A DNA stretch of 62,161 bases from Rhodospirillales bacterium (GTDB lineage Bacteria > Pseudomonadota > Alphaproteobacteria > Reyranellales > Reyranellaceae), in the NCBI GenBank assembly GCA_009377525.1, contig WHTW01000028.1, forward strand, positions 1-62,161, in the 5' to 3' direction. Positions 9,583 to 21,973 of this stretch are shown piece after piece; position 1 is the first letter of the stretch; each line of letters starts with the position of its first letter. Position numbers and translations under genes: made by a program. The notes below the pieces were generated by a model that ran no database searches, had not been told where the DNA came from, and saw nothing but the letters and a program-made list of their open reading frames with translations.

Positions 9583-9668
9583 TGGCCTGCGACCCGCGAT
9601 GGGACAAGAGCGGCGATGCTGCAATTCAGATGCGGATACCGATCGCGACGGCACGTCCCGCCATCATC

Positions 9669-9687
9669 TTTGATCTTTTTTTGACCT
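9669..9687. promoter_or_regulatory. Second tandem TTTGA(C/T)C operator candidate
   Basis: TTTGATCTTTTTTTGACCT repeats the arrangement at 9563, again with an 11-bp period. It lies about 140 bp upstream of the autotransporter start. Two matching sites in one divergent region suggest that the winged-helix protein controlled both directions. Confidence 0.45.
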
Positions 9688-9824
9688 CATCGCCGTCGCG
9701 ATGTGGGTTAGGCTGACCTTTACCAAAAGTTGCATGTGGCGAAGGGGCGGGGCGCTACGGCCGTACTCGATCCGTCGGTTGCGCGGTGCTGTCGGCCGCA
9801 TGGGCGCGGGCTTGGGGAGAGACG

Positions 9825-14120
<4,296 letters not shown>

Positions 14121-14163
14121 ATGGAACTACACGATCAAGCCGCGCCGGCCGGAAACGTAGCGC

Positions 14164-14361
14164 TTATCGCTGCAGATGTCCTAAGGGCACCCTGGCATCG
14201 AAGGGGGCGGCAAGCGGAGGCCACCGATGAGAAGGCAGGTCTTTGGCCATGGGCGGCAGACGGTCATGAATTGCGCGTCCGACCATATCTCGGATCATTG
14301 AGCGGAATGAGGTGAGCGCCTTGTCCGCTACGTCGCGGCTGTGGTTGTCAATCAGCCACAA
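14164..14361 (-). other. Weak open frame of 65 codons
   Basis: A TTG-initiated frame beginning LWLIDNHSRDVADKALTSF. The residue mix looks somewhat protein-like, but there is no recognised family and no clear ribosome site. It abuts the transposase remnant and may be a gene fragment carried or broken by that insertion. Confidence 0.2.
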
Positions 14362-14430
14362 CCTCTCGCAGGTCGGGCTAGACTAGATGGTGAGGCCCAA
14401 CCTCGAAACCATCATCCGACTGGTCAGACA

Positions 14431-14520
14431 ATGTTCGTGCCTGCCGCCCTTATCTTCGTCATGGCTGTCAGCCTGGGCGTGATCGTGGTTCTCGTGGCCC
14501 GCGAAGTCGCGAAACGCTGA
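14431..14520 (+). CDS. Possible 29-residue single-pass membrane peptide
   Basis: An ATG frame encoding one hydrophobic helix (ALIFVMAVSLGVIVVLVA) and a short basic tail (REVAKR). The composition fits a small membrane protein, but no ribosome site or homologue can be named. The rest of the 14361-14648 stretch shows nothing else recognisable. Confidence 0.3.
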   Translation: MFVPAALIFVMAVSLGVIVVLVAREVAKR

Positions 14521-14648
14521 CGGGGTATTGCGTTCAGCCGCCGCGACCGCCATCGGCGAGGCCGCATTTTAATACTTCAAGGGCGTGGTGTTGGCGATCC
14601 TGCGCTACCGATGGCCCTGCCGCGACTGAGGTCCGTCGACCGCAATCT

Positions 14649-14804
14649 TCACCGCTTGCGCGCCCAACCCCCTGCGGCGACCTTGTTGATCTTCTCGGTC
14701 GACAAGGCCGAGGCTTTCTTCTTTTTCAAGAAGTTGAAAACGTCCGATATCTTGCCGGTTCTCGTGGCCCTCACTTGGATCCGGCCATTCGGAAGCTTGC
14801 TCAT
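14649..14804 (-). CDS. Small basic hypothetical protein
   Basis: A 51-residue Lys/Arg-rich protein (MSKLPNGRIQVRATRTG, then DVFNFLKKKKASALSTEKIN). A strong GGAGG ribosome site lies about seven bases before the chosen ATG; the longer frame upstream lacks this support. I do not recognise the family. The charge suggests nucleic-acid binding, but that is a guess. It is the last intact gene before the ars island. Confidence 0.5.
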   Translation of the reverse strand: MSKLPNGRIQVRATRTGKISDVFNFLKKKKASALSTEKINKVAAGGWARKR

Positions 14805-14878
14805 GGGTATCCTCCGGGAGGAACTACGGCAGAAGCGCATTGGCGGCAAAGCGCCTACCTGCCGCAACTAAGTTGTCG

Positions 14879-16117
14879 TCAGCGCCCGCGATCGCCTTCC
14901 AGCTCGCGCGGCCGGATGGCGATGAACACCACCATGGCCAGCGCCATGAGAGCGGCGACCACGCCGAAGGCGAGACCCCAGGCGATTGGTGACATGCCAC
15001 CCGCGGCATCGAGCGGCCAGCCGATTGCCAACGGGCCGACGAAGCCGCCAGCATAGCCCAGCATCGAATGCACGGCGAGTGTGGCGCCGCGGCGGGCCGG
15101 ATCGGCCGCGCCCGCGGCGCCGGCGGTGAGCGACGAGGAGTCGAGCCAGATGATCATGCCGTAGACCACGATCAGCACGACGGCGAGCCAGTAGCCCTTC
15201 GAGCCGACGAAGCCCACCAGCAGCCCGACCGCGATCGACAGCACCATGGCGCCGACGATCAGGCGGCGCCGACCGAAGCGGATCGAGGCCTCGTTGCCGA
15301 GAACGCTGGTGAGCGTGCCCAGAAGGCCGAGCACGGTGATGACCGCGGTGGGCGACAGAAGCTCGCCGGTCATGCCGCTGTGGACCGCCACCCAGGCGAG
15401 GAAGGCCACGCCCCAGCCGCGCAGGGCGTTCATCTCCAGCGTGTGCACGCAGTAGGCCAGCGAGTAGGCGAAGGCCGAGCGGTTGCGCAGCACCGGGCGG
15501 AAGTCGAAGAGCGCGGGCTGGCCGGCGGCGGCCTTCACTGGCGGCGGCGGCCGGCCGGGCACGGCGAGCGCCACCGTGATCCAGGCGATCGCCGCCGTGA
15601 GGCCGGCGCTGGCGAAGGCCCATCGCCAGCCGAACTCGTGGGCCAAGAGGTCGCCCAGCATGTAGGAGGCCGCACCCGAGATGCCGATACTGGCGGCGTG
15701 GCCGGTGACGGCGCGCGACATCATCTTGGCGTCGACCTGGTCGGCCAGAAGCTTCAGGCCGGTCATGTAGGTGCCGGCCCAGCCCAGCCCGGCCAGCCCG
15801 CGCAGGAACATCGCCGACCAGAAGCCCTCGGCGAACAGCCCGAAAGCCGCGTGCGCGAGCACCGTGCAGCCGACGCCGAACAGGTAGACGCGCTTGGCGT
15901 CGATGCGGTCGGTGAGCGTCACCAGCACCGGCACCGAGACCATGTAGGCGGCATAGAACGACGAGGTGATCCAGCCGGCCTCGCTGTTGGTGAGCGACCA
16001 GTGCCGCATCATTTGCGGCAGCAATGCCGGCCAGTAGTAGGCGCCGATCTGCACGAACACCTGGGCGGCGCAGACGATGGCGACCAGGCGGGCGCCCGAC
16101 GAGCGATCAATCGGCAT
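14879..16117 (-). CDS. MFS transporter of the arsR-flavoprotein operon
   Basis: A 412-residue, 12-segment major facilitator protein. It has the loop 2-3 motif region TLTDRIDAKRVYLFG and a family-like N-terminal half (LPQMMRHWSLTNSEAGWITS). It is the last gene of a minus-strand operon starting with arsR at 19159, and its start overlaps the end of the preceding MFS gene by 11 bases. The substrate is unknown. The context suggests efflux of an arsenical or antimonial, or of the product of the flavoprotein. Confidence 0.75.
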   Translation of the reverse strand: MPIDRSSGARLVAIVCAAQVFVQIGAYYWPALLPQMMRHWSLTNSEAGWITSSFYAAYMVSVPVLVTLTDRIDAKRVYLFGVGCTVLAHAAFGLFAEGFWSAMFLRGLAGLGWAGTYMTGLKLLADQVDAKMMSRAVTGHAASIGISGAASYMLGDLLAHEFGWRWAFASAGLTAAIAWITVALAVPGRPPPPVKAAAGQPALFDFRPVLRNRSAFAYSLAYCVHTLEMNALRGWGVAFLAWVAVHSGMTGELLSPTAVITVLGLLGTLTSVLGNEASIRFGRRRLIVGAMVLSIAVGLLVGFVGSKGYWLAVVLIVVYGMIIWLDSSSLTAGAAGAADPARRGATLAVHSMLGYAGGFVGPLAIGWPLDAAGGMSPIAWGLAFGVVAALMALAMVVFIAIRPRELEGDRGR

Positions 16118-17279
16118 GGTGAGCCGCCATGGGCGCAGGTCGGCGCAGCAGGCACAAGGCCGCGAAGGCGGCGAGGCTGAGCCCTGCCGTCACGATCAGG
16201 ACCGCGCCGCCGACATGGTCGAGCAGGAGCGCGAAGCCGAGCGGCGCCAGCGCCGACAGGAAGCGCGACGGCATGCCGAGCAGTCCCAGCCGGTAGCCGT
16301 AATTCTCCGGACCGAACAGCGCGAGCGGCACGGTGCCGCGCGCGATGGTGATGATGCCGTTGCCCGAGCCGTGCAGCAGCGCGAAGGCGCTCGACGCCAC
16401 GCCGCCGCCGGCGAACAGCAGCAATGCCGCGCCGACGGGGTGGGTGAGGGTGGCGAGCCGCGCCGATACCAGCGGATGGAAACGCGCCAGCGGTCCCGCT
16501 TCGAGCAGCCGCGCCACGACCTGCGCCGGTCCGATCAGGGCGCCGGCGGCGATGGCCTGGGTCTGCGAGGCGCCGGTCGCTTCGAGGATGCGTGGGAAGT
16601 GCGCGGCCATGCCGGCCGTGACGATCCAGGCGGCGGCGAAGGCGAAGGCCAGCAGGATCATCGGCCGGTCGATCGGCACCGGCTGCTCCACCGGCCGTTT
16701 GTCGGCCGGCGCAACGGTCGGCCGCGGCAGTAGCCAGTAGTTGGCCGGCAGGGCGACGAAGACGTGCAGCGCCGCCCAGGCAAGGCAGGTGTCGCGCCAG
16801 CCGATCTCCGCCGCGCCCCAGGCCGTGAGCGGCCAGCCGATGGTGCTGGCGAAACCCGCGAACAGCGTGATGCCCGTGATGGCGCCGCGCGCGCTGCTGC
16901 CGTAGATGCGGCCCAGCACGGCAAAGGCCGCATCATAGAGACCGATCCCCATGCCGATGCCCAGCACGATCCAGGCGAGTTGCAGCGTCAGCAGCGAGTG
17001 CGAGAGCTGCAGCAGGACCAGTCCGCCGGCGAACAGGAGGTTGGAGACGGCCAGCACGGTGTTGCCGTTGCCGCGATCGATCAGCCGGCCGGCGCGCGGG
17101 CCGAGGATCGCGGAAATGATCAGCGACGCTGAGAAGCTCGCGAACAGCCAGGTGGTCGATATGCCGGTGTCGCGCGCGATGTCGTCGGCCAGGATGGCCG
17201 GCAGGTAGTAGGTCGACGCCCAGGCGAGCGTCTGTGTCGAGCCCAGGACGGTGATCGTCGATAGCCGGCGCCAGGCCAT
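16107..17279 (-). CDS. MFS transporter (ars-associated)
   Basis: A 390-residue, 12-segment major facilitator protein starting MAWRRLSTITVLG, with the GRLIDRGNGNTVLAV loop. It lies between the flavoprotein gene and the second MFS gene in the arsR-led operon. Its N-terminus resembles that of the broken MFS gene at 25408-25823, so the two are likely paralogues. MFS pumps such as ArsK in other ars islands export trivalent arsenicals; assigning that role here is inference. Confidence 0.75.
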   Translation of the reverse strand: MAWRRLSTITVLGSTQTLAWASTYYLPAILADDIARDTGISTTWLFASFSASLIISAILGPRAGRLIDRGNGNTVLAVSNLLFAGGLVLLQLSHSLLTLQLAWIVLGIGMGIGLYDAAFAVLGRIYGSSARGAITGITLFAGFASTIGWPLTAWGAAEIGWRDTCLAWAALHVFVALPANYWLLPRPTVAPADKRPVEQPVPIDRPMILLAFAFAAAWIVTAGMAAHFPRILEATGASQTQAIAAGALIGPAQVVARLLEAGPLARFHPLVSARLATLTHPVGAALLLFAGGGVASSAFALLHGSGNGIITIARGTVPLALFGPENYGYRLGLLGMPSRFLSALAPLGFALLLDHVGGAVLIVTAGLSLAAFAALCLLRRPAPMAAHHAD

Positions 17280-17358
17280 GGTCAGGCTTCCGATACCCGG
17301 CTGCGCAAGTCGGCCGCGCCGCCGGGCGGACCCGGCGGCATCGGCGCCTGCGGCATCA

Positions 17359-18780
17359 TCAGCAGCCGCAGCCTTTCTTGCCCTCCTGCTTGGCCTTCAC
17401 GTCGGCCACGCAACAGCCGCTCGGCGTCTCGGCGGAAGTCGGCTCCGGTGCCGGGCCGCCGCAGCATCCAGCGGCGCTCGAGTCTGCGTCCGCTTCGGCG
17501 AGCGTGGCAGCCGGGCCCGGCCCGGAGCACACGCCGGTTTCGGGCAGCACCAGCTCGACGCGGGCCGCCGCCTCGTGGTCGCCCGCGATCTCGGCCACGA
17601 TCGAACGCACCTGCTCATAGCCCGTCAGCATCAGGAAGGTCGGCGCGCGGCCGTAGCTCTTCATGCCGGCGAAGTAGAAGCCGGGCTCGGGCTGGGCGAG
17701 CTCGCGTGCGCCGTGCGGGCGCACCGTGCCGCAGCTGTGGATGTTGGGATCGATCAGCGGCGCCAGGTCGGGCGGGCATTCGACGGCGGGATCGAGCGAC
17801 AGCCGCACTTCGCGCAGGAAGTCGAACTCGGGCCGGAAGCCCGTCGCCACCACCAGCTCGTCGATGGCGACGAAGCGACCGCATGACCCCGATCCCGATC
17901 CCGAGCCGACGCGCAATTTCTCGCTGTCGCGGCTGATGTGCGAGACGCGGAAACCGGTCTCGACGCAGATCTTGCCGTCCATCACCAGCCTGGCGAAGGT
18001 CGCACCCAGCGCGCCGCGCGCGGCGAGCTTGTCGTTGGCGCCGCCGCCGAACGCCTTTTCCGGCTTGTCGCCGCGCAGCAGCCAGATGACCTCGGTCCCC
18101 GGGGCTTCTTCCTTGAGGCGCACCAGGTCGATCAGCGTGCCGATCGCCGAATGGCCGGCGCCCAGCACGGCGACGGTGCGGCCGGCATAGCGGCCGCGCT
18201 CGCGGCCCAGCACGTCGGGCATGCCGTAGGCGATGCGGTCCTGCGTCTCGCGCTCGCCGATCACCGGCAGGCCGTCGGCGCCGGCCGGGTTGGGCGAGAA
18301 CCAGGTACCGGTGGCGTCGATCACGGCGTCAGCCTTGAGCTGTTCCGGTCCCTTGCCGTTCTGGTAGCGGATGGTGAAGGGCTCGAAGGCGCGGCCGTTG
18401 CTCTTCATCTTGTCGAAGCCGGCGCGGCCGACGCTGGTCACCAGGCTGCTGGTGCGGATGTGCTCCTTGAGCGGCGTGCGCGTGGCCAGCGGCTCGAGAT
18501 ACTGGGCTAAAAGCTCGCCGCCGGTCGGGTACTGGTCGGGCGCCGGCGAGTTCCAGGCGGCCGCGACCAGCAGGCGCTCCGAGGGCTTGTCGATGGCGTA
18601 CTCCCACGGCGAGAACAGCGGCACATGGCTCCACTGGCGCACGGCGTGGCCGACCTGCGGGCCGGCTTCGAGCACGACCGGCTGCATGCCGCGTTCCAGC
18701 ACGTGAGCAGCGGCGGCGAGGCCCACGGGGCCCGCGCCCAGGATGGCGACGGTCTTCGGCTTGTTCAGCGAGTCGGGCAT
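17359..18780 (-). CDS. Flavoprotein monooxygenase with Cys-rich tail (ArsO-like)
   Basis: A 473-residue FAD/NAD(P)H flavoprotein. The N-terminal FAD motif is AILGAGPVGLAAA, the second nucleotide site is VAVLGAGHSAIGT, and VVATGFRPEF follows. The last 50 residues contain cysteine pairs (CCGG, SGCCV) and end in KKGCGC, a likely metal or metalloid-binding tail. It follows arsR and precedes two MFS genes, so it probably oxidises or handles an arsenic species. It resembles the flavin proteins called ArsO in other ars clusters, whose reaction is poorly defined. Confidence 0.7.
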   Translation of the reverse strand: MPDSLNKPKTVAILGAGPVGLAAAAHVLERGMQPVVLEAGPQVGHAVRQWSHVPLFSPWEYAIDKPSERLLVAAAWNSPAPDQYPTGGELLAQYLEPLATRTPLKEHIRTSSLVTSVGRAGFDKMKSNGRAFEPFTIRYQNGKGPEQLKADAVIDATGTWFSPNPAGADGLPVIGERETQDRIAYGMPDVLGRERGRYAGRTVAVLGAGHSAIGTLIDLVRLKEEAPGTEVIWLLRGDKPEKAFGGGANDKLAARGALGATFARLVMDGKICVETGFRVSHISRDSEKLRVGSGSGSGSCGRFVAIDELVVATGFRPEFDFLREVRLSLDPAVECPPDLAPLIDPNIHSCGTVRPHGARELAQPEPGFYFAGMKSYGRAPTFLMLTGYEQVRSIVAEIAGDHEAAARVELVLPETGVCSGPGPAATLAEADADSSAAGCCGGPAPEPTSAETPSGCCVADVKAKQEGKKGCGC

Positions 18781-18829
18781 GGCTTACTCCAGTTCTCCTA
18801 GAATCATCGAAATACGGAGGTAAAAAAAT

Positions 18830-19159
18830 TCACGCGACCTTCTTGAACCTCGACGCGATGGCGGGCGGGCAGGAGCCTTCGACGCAGCATTCCGCGACCA
18901 TGTAGTCGATCAGGCCATGCATCTCGTCGTAGCTGGCGTTGCAGATCAGAGTCGTGCCCTCGCGCGTCTGGCTGACCAGGCCGACGCCGATCAGCGCCTT
19001 GAGGTGATGCGAGAGGGTCGAGGCGGCGATGTCGAGCCGCTCCTGCAAGCGGCCGACCGCCATGCCCTCTTCGCCCGCCCGCACCAGGGTGCGGTAGATC
19101 TTCAGTCGGGTCGGGTTGCCCAGGGCTTCCAGGCGGGCGGCGGCATCGTCGAGCTTCAT
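18830..19159 (-). CDS. arsR: ArsR-family metalloregulator (first gene of ars unit 1)
   Basis: A 109-residue winged-helix repressor with the recognition helix around AASTLSHHLKAL. The As(III)-sensing cysteines are near the C-terminus (C91, C92, C97 in AECCVEGSC), not in the alpha-3 ELCVCDL motif. This is like the Acidithiobacillus-type ArsR. It heads the operon with the flavoprotein and two MFS genes. A palindromic operator candidate lies 41-60 bp upstream. Confidence 0.88.
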   Translation of the reverse strand: MKLDDAAARLEALGNPTRLKIYRTLVRAGEEGMAVGRLQERLDIAASTLSHHLKALIGVGLVSQTREGTTLICNASYDEMHGLIDYMVAECCVEGSCPPAIASRFKKVA

Positions 19160-19199
19160 GACAGCAATCTGGGATGCGTCATCGCGAAAGTCAAACGGT

Positions 19200-19219
19200 A
19201 TTTCCGGAATATTGGAAAT
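19200..19219. promoter_or_regulatory. Putative ArsR operator of ars unit 1
   Basis: ATTTCCGGAATATTGGAAAT is an inverted repeat with arms ATTTCC and GGAAAT in the gap between chrA and arsR. Position and AT-rich symmetry fit an autorepression site of the arsR at 18830. Confidence 0.5.
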
Positions 19220-19259
19220 AATGATCTTCGCGACCCGCTCGAACGATTCCTCGTACAGC

Positions 19260-20483
19260 CTACAGGGCGGCGATCAGGGCGCCGCCGAGCGCACAGACGA
19301 TGACGACAAGCCAGGGTGGCGTCTTCCACATGAACAGCAGGAGAAAGGCCCCGGCGCCGAGCGCGAAGTCCAGCGGACCGGTGATGCCTGCTGTCCAGAC
19401 CGGATCGTAGAGGGCCGCCAGCAGGATCCCGACCACGGCGGCGTTGATCCCGCGAAGGGCCGCCTGAGCCGCGCTGCGGCGGCGCAGCTCCTCCCAGAAC
19501 GGCAGGGCGCCGATGACCAGCAGGAAGGACGGGACGAACACCGCCACAAGGCAGAGCGCGGCGCCCGCCACCCCGTTGGGTGCCGGTGTCATGATGGCGC
19601 CGAGATAGGCCGCGAAGGTCGTGAGCGGACCGGGCACGGCCTGCGCGGCGCCGTATCCGGCCAGGAAGAGGTCGCGGCTCACCCAGCCCGGAGGCACGAC
19701 CGACTCCTGCAGCAGCGGCAGGATCACGTGCCCGCCGCCGAACACCAGCGATCCTGTGCGGTAGAACGCATCGACCAGCCCGATGCCGTGCGAGGACGTC
19801 GACGCGGCAAGCACGGGCAGGCCCGCCAGCAGGACGAAGAACAGCACGAGCAGGACGGCGCCCGTTCGGCGGCTGACCGCAAGCGGCAGCGAGACGTGGT
19901 CGCTGGGCGCCTCGCTGCGCGGCAGGGCCAGGCCGATCGCGCCGCCTGCGACGATCATGCCGACCAGCGACCACGCCGAGGGCAGGGCCAGCACGACGGC
20001 CGCCGTCATTACGGCGATCGTCGCGCGCTCGCGATCGGGGGCGAGGCTGCGCATCATGCCCAGCACCGCCTGGGCGACGACGGCGACGGCGGCGATCTTC
20101 AGTCCATGCAGCCAGCCCGAGCCGCCCAGCCCGCCCAATGCATCGACTCCGTAGGCGAAAGCCACGAGCGCGACGGCCGAGGGCAGGGTGAAGCCCGTCC
20201 AGGCCGCCAAGGCGCCGGCATATCCCGCGCGCGACAGTCCGATGGCGATGCCGACCTGGCTCGACGCAGGGCCCGGGAGGAACTGGCAAAGGGCGACGAT
20301 GTCGGCGTAGGTGCGATCGTCGATCCAGCGCCTCCGGGCGACGAATTCCTCGCGGAAATAGCCGAGATGGGCGACCGGACCGCCGAACGAGGTGAGGCCG
20401 AGCCGGAGGAAGATCGCGAGGACCTCCGTCCAGCGTCCGGGCGCGGCGTCGTTCGCCGGGTCGGGCTTCGCGGCGTGTGTCAT
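19260..20483 (-). CDS. chrA: Chromate efflux transporter ChrA
   Basis: A 407-residue CHR-family membrane protein with two homologous halves. Each half carries the family motif: FLRLGLTSFGGPVAHLGYF with CQFLPGPASSQ in the first, and FGGGHVILPLL with GAAQAVPGPL in the second. It exports chromate across the inner membrane. Its ATG overlaps the padR stop (ATGA). A longer open frame continues upstream through padR and acr3 sequence but is not coding. Confidence 0.92.
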   Translation of the reverse strand: MTHAAKPDPANDAAPGRWTEVLAIFLRLGLTSFGGPVAHLGYFREEFVARRRWIDDRTYADIVALCQFLPGPASSQVGIAIGLSRAGYAGALAAWTGFTLPSAVALVAFAYGVDALGGLGGSGWLHGLKIAAVAVVAQAVLGMMRSLAPDRERATIAVMTAAVVLALPSAWSLVGMIVAGGAIGLALPRSEAPSDHVSLPLAVSRRTGAVLLVLFFVLLAGLPVLAASTSSHGIGLVDAFYRTGSLVFGGGHVILPLLQESVVPPGWVSRDLFLAGYGAAQAVPGPLTTFAAYLGAIMTPAPNGVAGAALCLVAVFVPSFLLVIGALPFWEELRRRSAAQAALRGINAAVVGILLAALYDPVWTAGITGPLDFALGAGAFLLLFMWKTPPWLVVIVCALGGALIAAL

Positions 20484-20794
20484 CGTTTCCCGTCCAGCTC
20501 GGCCAGAAGTTCCCGTACCTTCGTCTTCGCCACGGCCAGGGCTCCGCGGCCCTTGCGGGTCGCGCGATAATGGCGGCGTGCCCGTCGGCCGGTGTCCTCG
20601 CTCCGGGATCTGAGGTAGCCCTTGCGCTCGAGCGCGTGCAGCATCGGATAGAGCGTGCCCGGGCCGATCCTGTAGCCGTGCTCGCGCAGCTCCTCGATCA
20701 TCCAGTTGCCGTAGAACTCGCCGTCCACCGCATGATGCAAGACGTGCAGGCGGATCAGGCCGGCAAGGAACTCCCGGTGCCCGGTGGCTTTCAT
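20480..20794 (-). CDS. PadR-family transcriptional regulator
   Basis: A 104-residue protein with the PadR winged helix (GNWMIEELREHGYRIGPGTL, YPMLHALERKGYL, RRHYRATRKG). It is coupled to chrA and in other genomes is often fused or linked to it, so it probably controls chromate efflux. An imperfect 30-bp inverted repeat lies directly upstream. Confidence 0.88.
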   Translation of the reverse strand: MKATGHREFLAGLIRLHVLHHAVDGEFYGNWMIEELREHGYRIGPGTLYPMLHALERKGYLRSRSEDTGRRARRHYRATRKGRGALAVAKTKVRELLAELDGKR

Positions 20795-20806
20795 GTGCCC
20801 GCGATA

Positions 20807-20836
20807 ATATCGGCGTTCGATTACGAATGTCGATAT
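20807..20836. promoter_or_regulatory. Putative PadR operator
   Basis: An imperfect inverted repeat with outer arms ATATCG and CGATAT and inner arms CGTTCG and CGAATG around ATTA. It starts 13 bp upstream of the padR ATG. The long symmetric arms fit a PadR dimer site. Confidence 0.5.
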
Positions 20837-20875
20837 AGACGAAATGGGGCCGGCGCGACGGCCGACGATGCCGCT

Positions 20876-21922
20876 CTACCGCCTGCGGGCCGCCACGGCG
20901 GGCCCCGCCTCGTACCAGTGCTTGCTGGCATTGACGATCCGCACCACCGACAGCATGACCGGCACCTCGATCAGGACGCCAACGACCGTTGCCAGTGCGG
21001 CACCTGACGAGAACCCGAACAGGCTGATGGCGGCGGCGACGGCAAGCTCGAAGAAGTTGCTGGCGCCGATGAGAGCCGACGGTGCCGCCACGCAATGCGC
21101 TTCGCCGGTAGCGCGGTTCAGCAGATAGGCGATGCCGGAATTTAGATAGACCTGAATAAGGATCGGCACCGCAAGAAGCGCGATGATCAGCGGCTGGTCG
21201 ATGATCTGCTGGCCCTGGAAACCGAACAACAGGACGAGCGTGGTCAGCAACGCCACCAGGGAGATCGGCTGGAGATGCTGCAGCAGGCCGGCAAGACCTG
21301 CCGAGCCGCTGCGCGACAACACGCTGCTGCGCAACACCTGCGCCAGTACCACCGGCACGACGATGTAGAGGCCGACCGACAGCAGCAGAGTCTGCCACGG
21401 CACGGTGATGGCCGACAGGCCGAGCAGCAGGCCGACGATCGGTGCGAAGGCGAACACCATGATGGTGTCGTTCAGCGCGACCTGGGTCAGCGTGAAGTCG
21501 GGCTCGCCGTCCGACAGGTTGCTCCACACGAACACCATGGCGGTGCAGGGTGCGGCCGCCAGCAGGATCAGGCCGGCGATGTAGCTGTCGATCTGGCTTT
21601 CCGGCAGCCAGGGTCGGAAGAGGTAGCCGATGAACAGCCAGCCCAGCGCCGCCATCGAGAACGGCTTGACCGCCCAGTTGATGAACAGCGTCACGCCGAT
21701 GCCGCGCCAATGCTCGCGCACCTTGCCGATGGCGGCGAAGTCGACCTTCACCAGCATGGGGATGATCATCAGCCAGATCAGGGCCGCGACCGGCAGGTTG
21801 ACGTGCGCCACCTCGGCGGCGCCGATGGCGTGGAACAGGCCGGGGAACCAGTGGCCGAGCGCGATGCCGGCCACGATGCAGAGCGCCACCCAGAGGGTGA
21901 GATAGCGTTCGAACAGCGACAT
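20876..21922 (-). CDS. acr3: Arsenite efflux permease Acr3
   Basis: A 348-residue, ten-segment ACR3 permease that exports As(III). The conserved cysteine is in AAPCTAMVFVWSNL, and GASNFFELAVAAAI is also typical. It is downstream of arsJ but has its own palindromic operator candidate 20 bp before the ATG, so it can be transcribed independently. Confidence 0.95.
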   Translation of the reverse strand: MSLFERYLTLWVALCIVAGIALGHWFPGLFHAIGAAEVAHVNLPVAALIWLMIIPMLVKVDFAAIGKVREHWRGIGVTLFINWAVKPFSMAALGWLFIGYLFRPWLPESQIDSYIAGLILLAAAPCTAMVFVWSNLSDGEPDFTLTQVALNDTIMVFAFAPIVGLLLGLSAITVPWQTLLLSVGLYIVVPVVLAQVLRSSVLSRSGSAGLAGLLQHLQPISLVALLTTLVLLFGFQGQQIIDQPLIIALLAVPILIQVYLNSGIAYLLNRATGEAHCVAAPSALIGASNFFELAVAAAISLFGFSSGAALATVVGVLIEVPVMLSVVRIVNASKHWYEAGPAVAARRR

Positions 21923-21941
21923 CAGACGTTCATTGTTTCCG

Positions 21942-21955
21942 TTATTCTCGAATAA
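21942..21955. promoter_or_regulatory. Putative ArsR operator before acr3
   Basis: TTATTCTCGAATAA has arms TTATTC and GAATAA around a TC centre. The same half-sites (ATTC/GAAT, 2-bp centre) occur at 25222-25231 before the arsR-arsC fusion, suggesting that one repressor controls both. Confidence 0.55.
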
Positions 21956-21973
21956 TAGAAGGACTATCGATGG

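Noticed and set aside
20484..21710. An N-terminal extension of chrA reading through padR and part of acr3
   Set aside because: It is out of frame with both real genes. ChrA starts at the ATG overlapping the padR stop.
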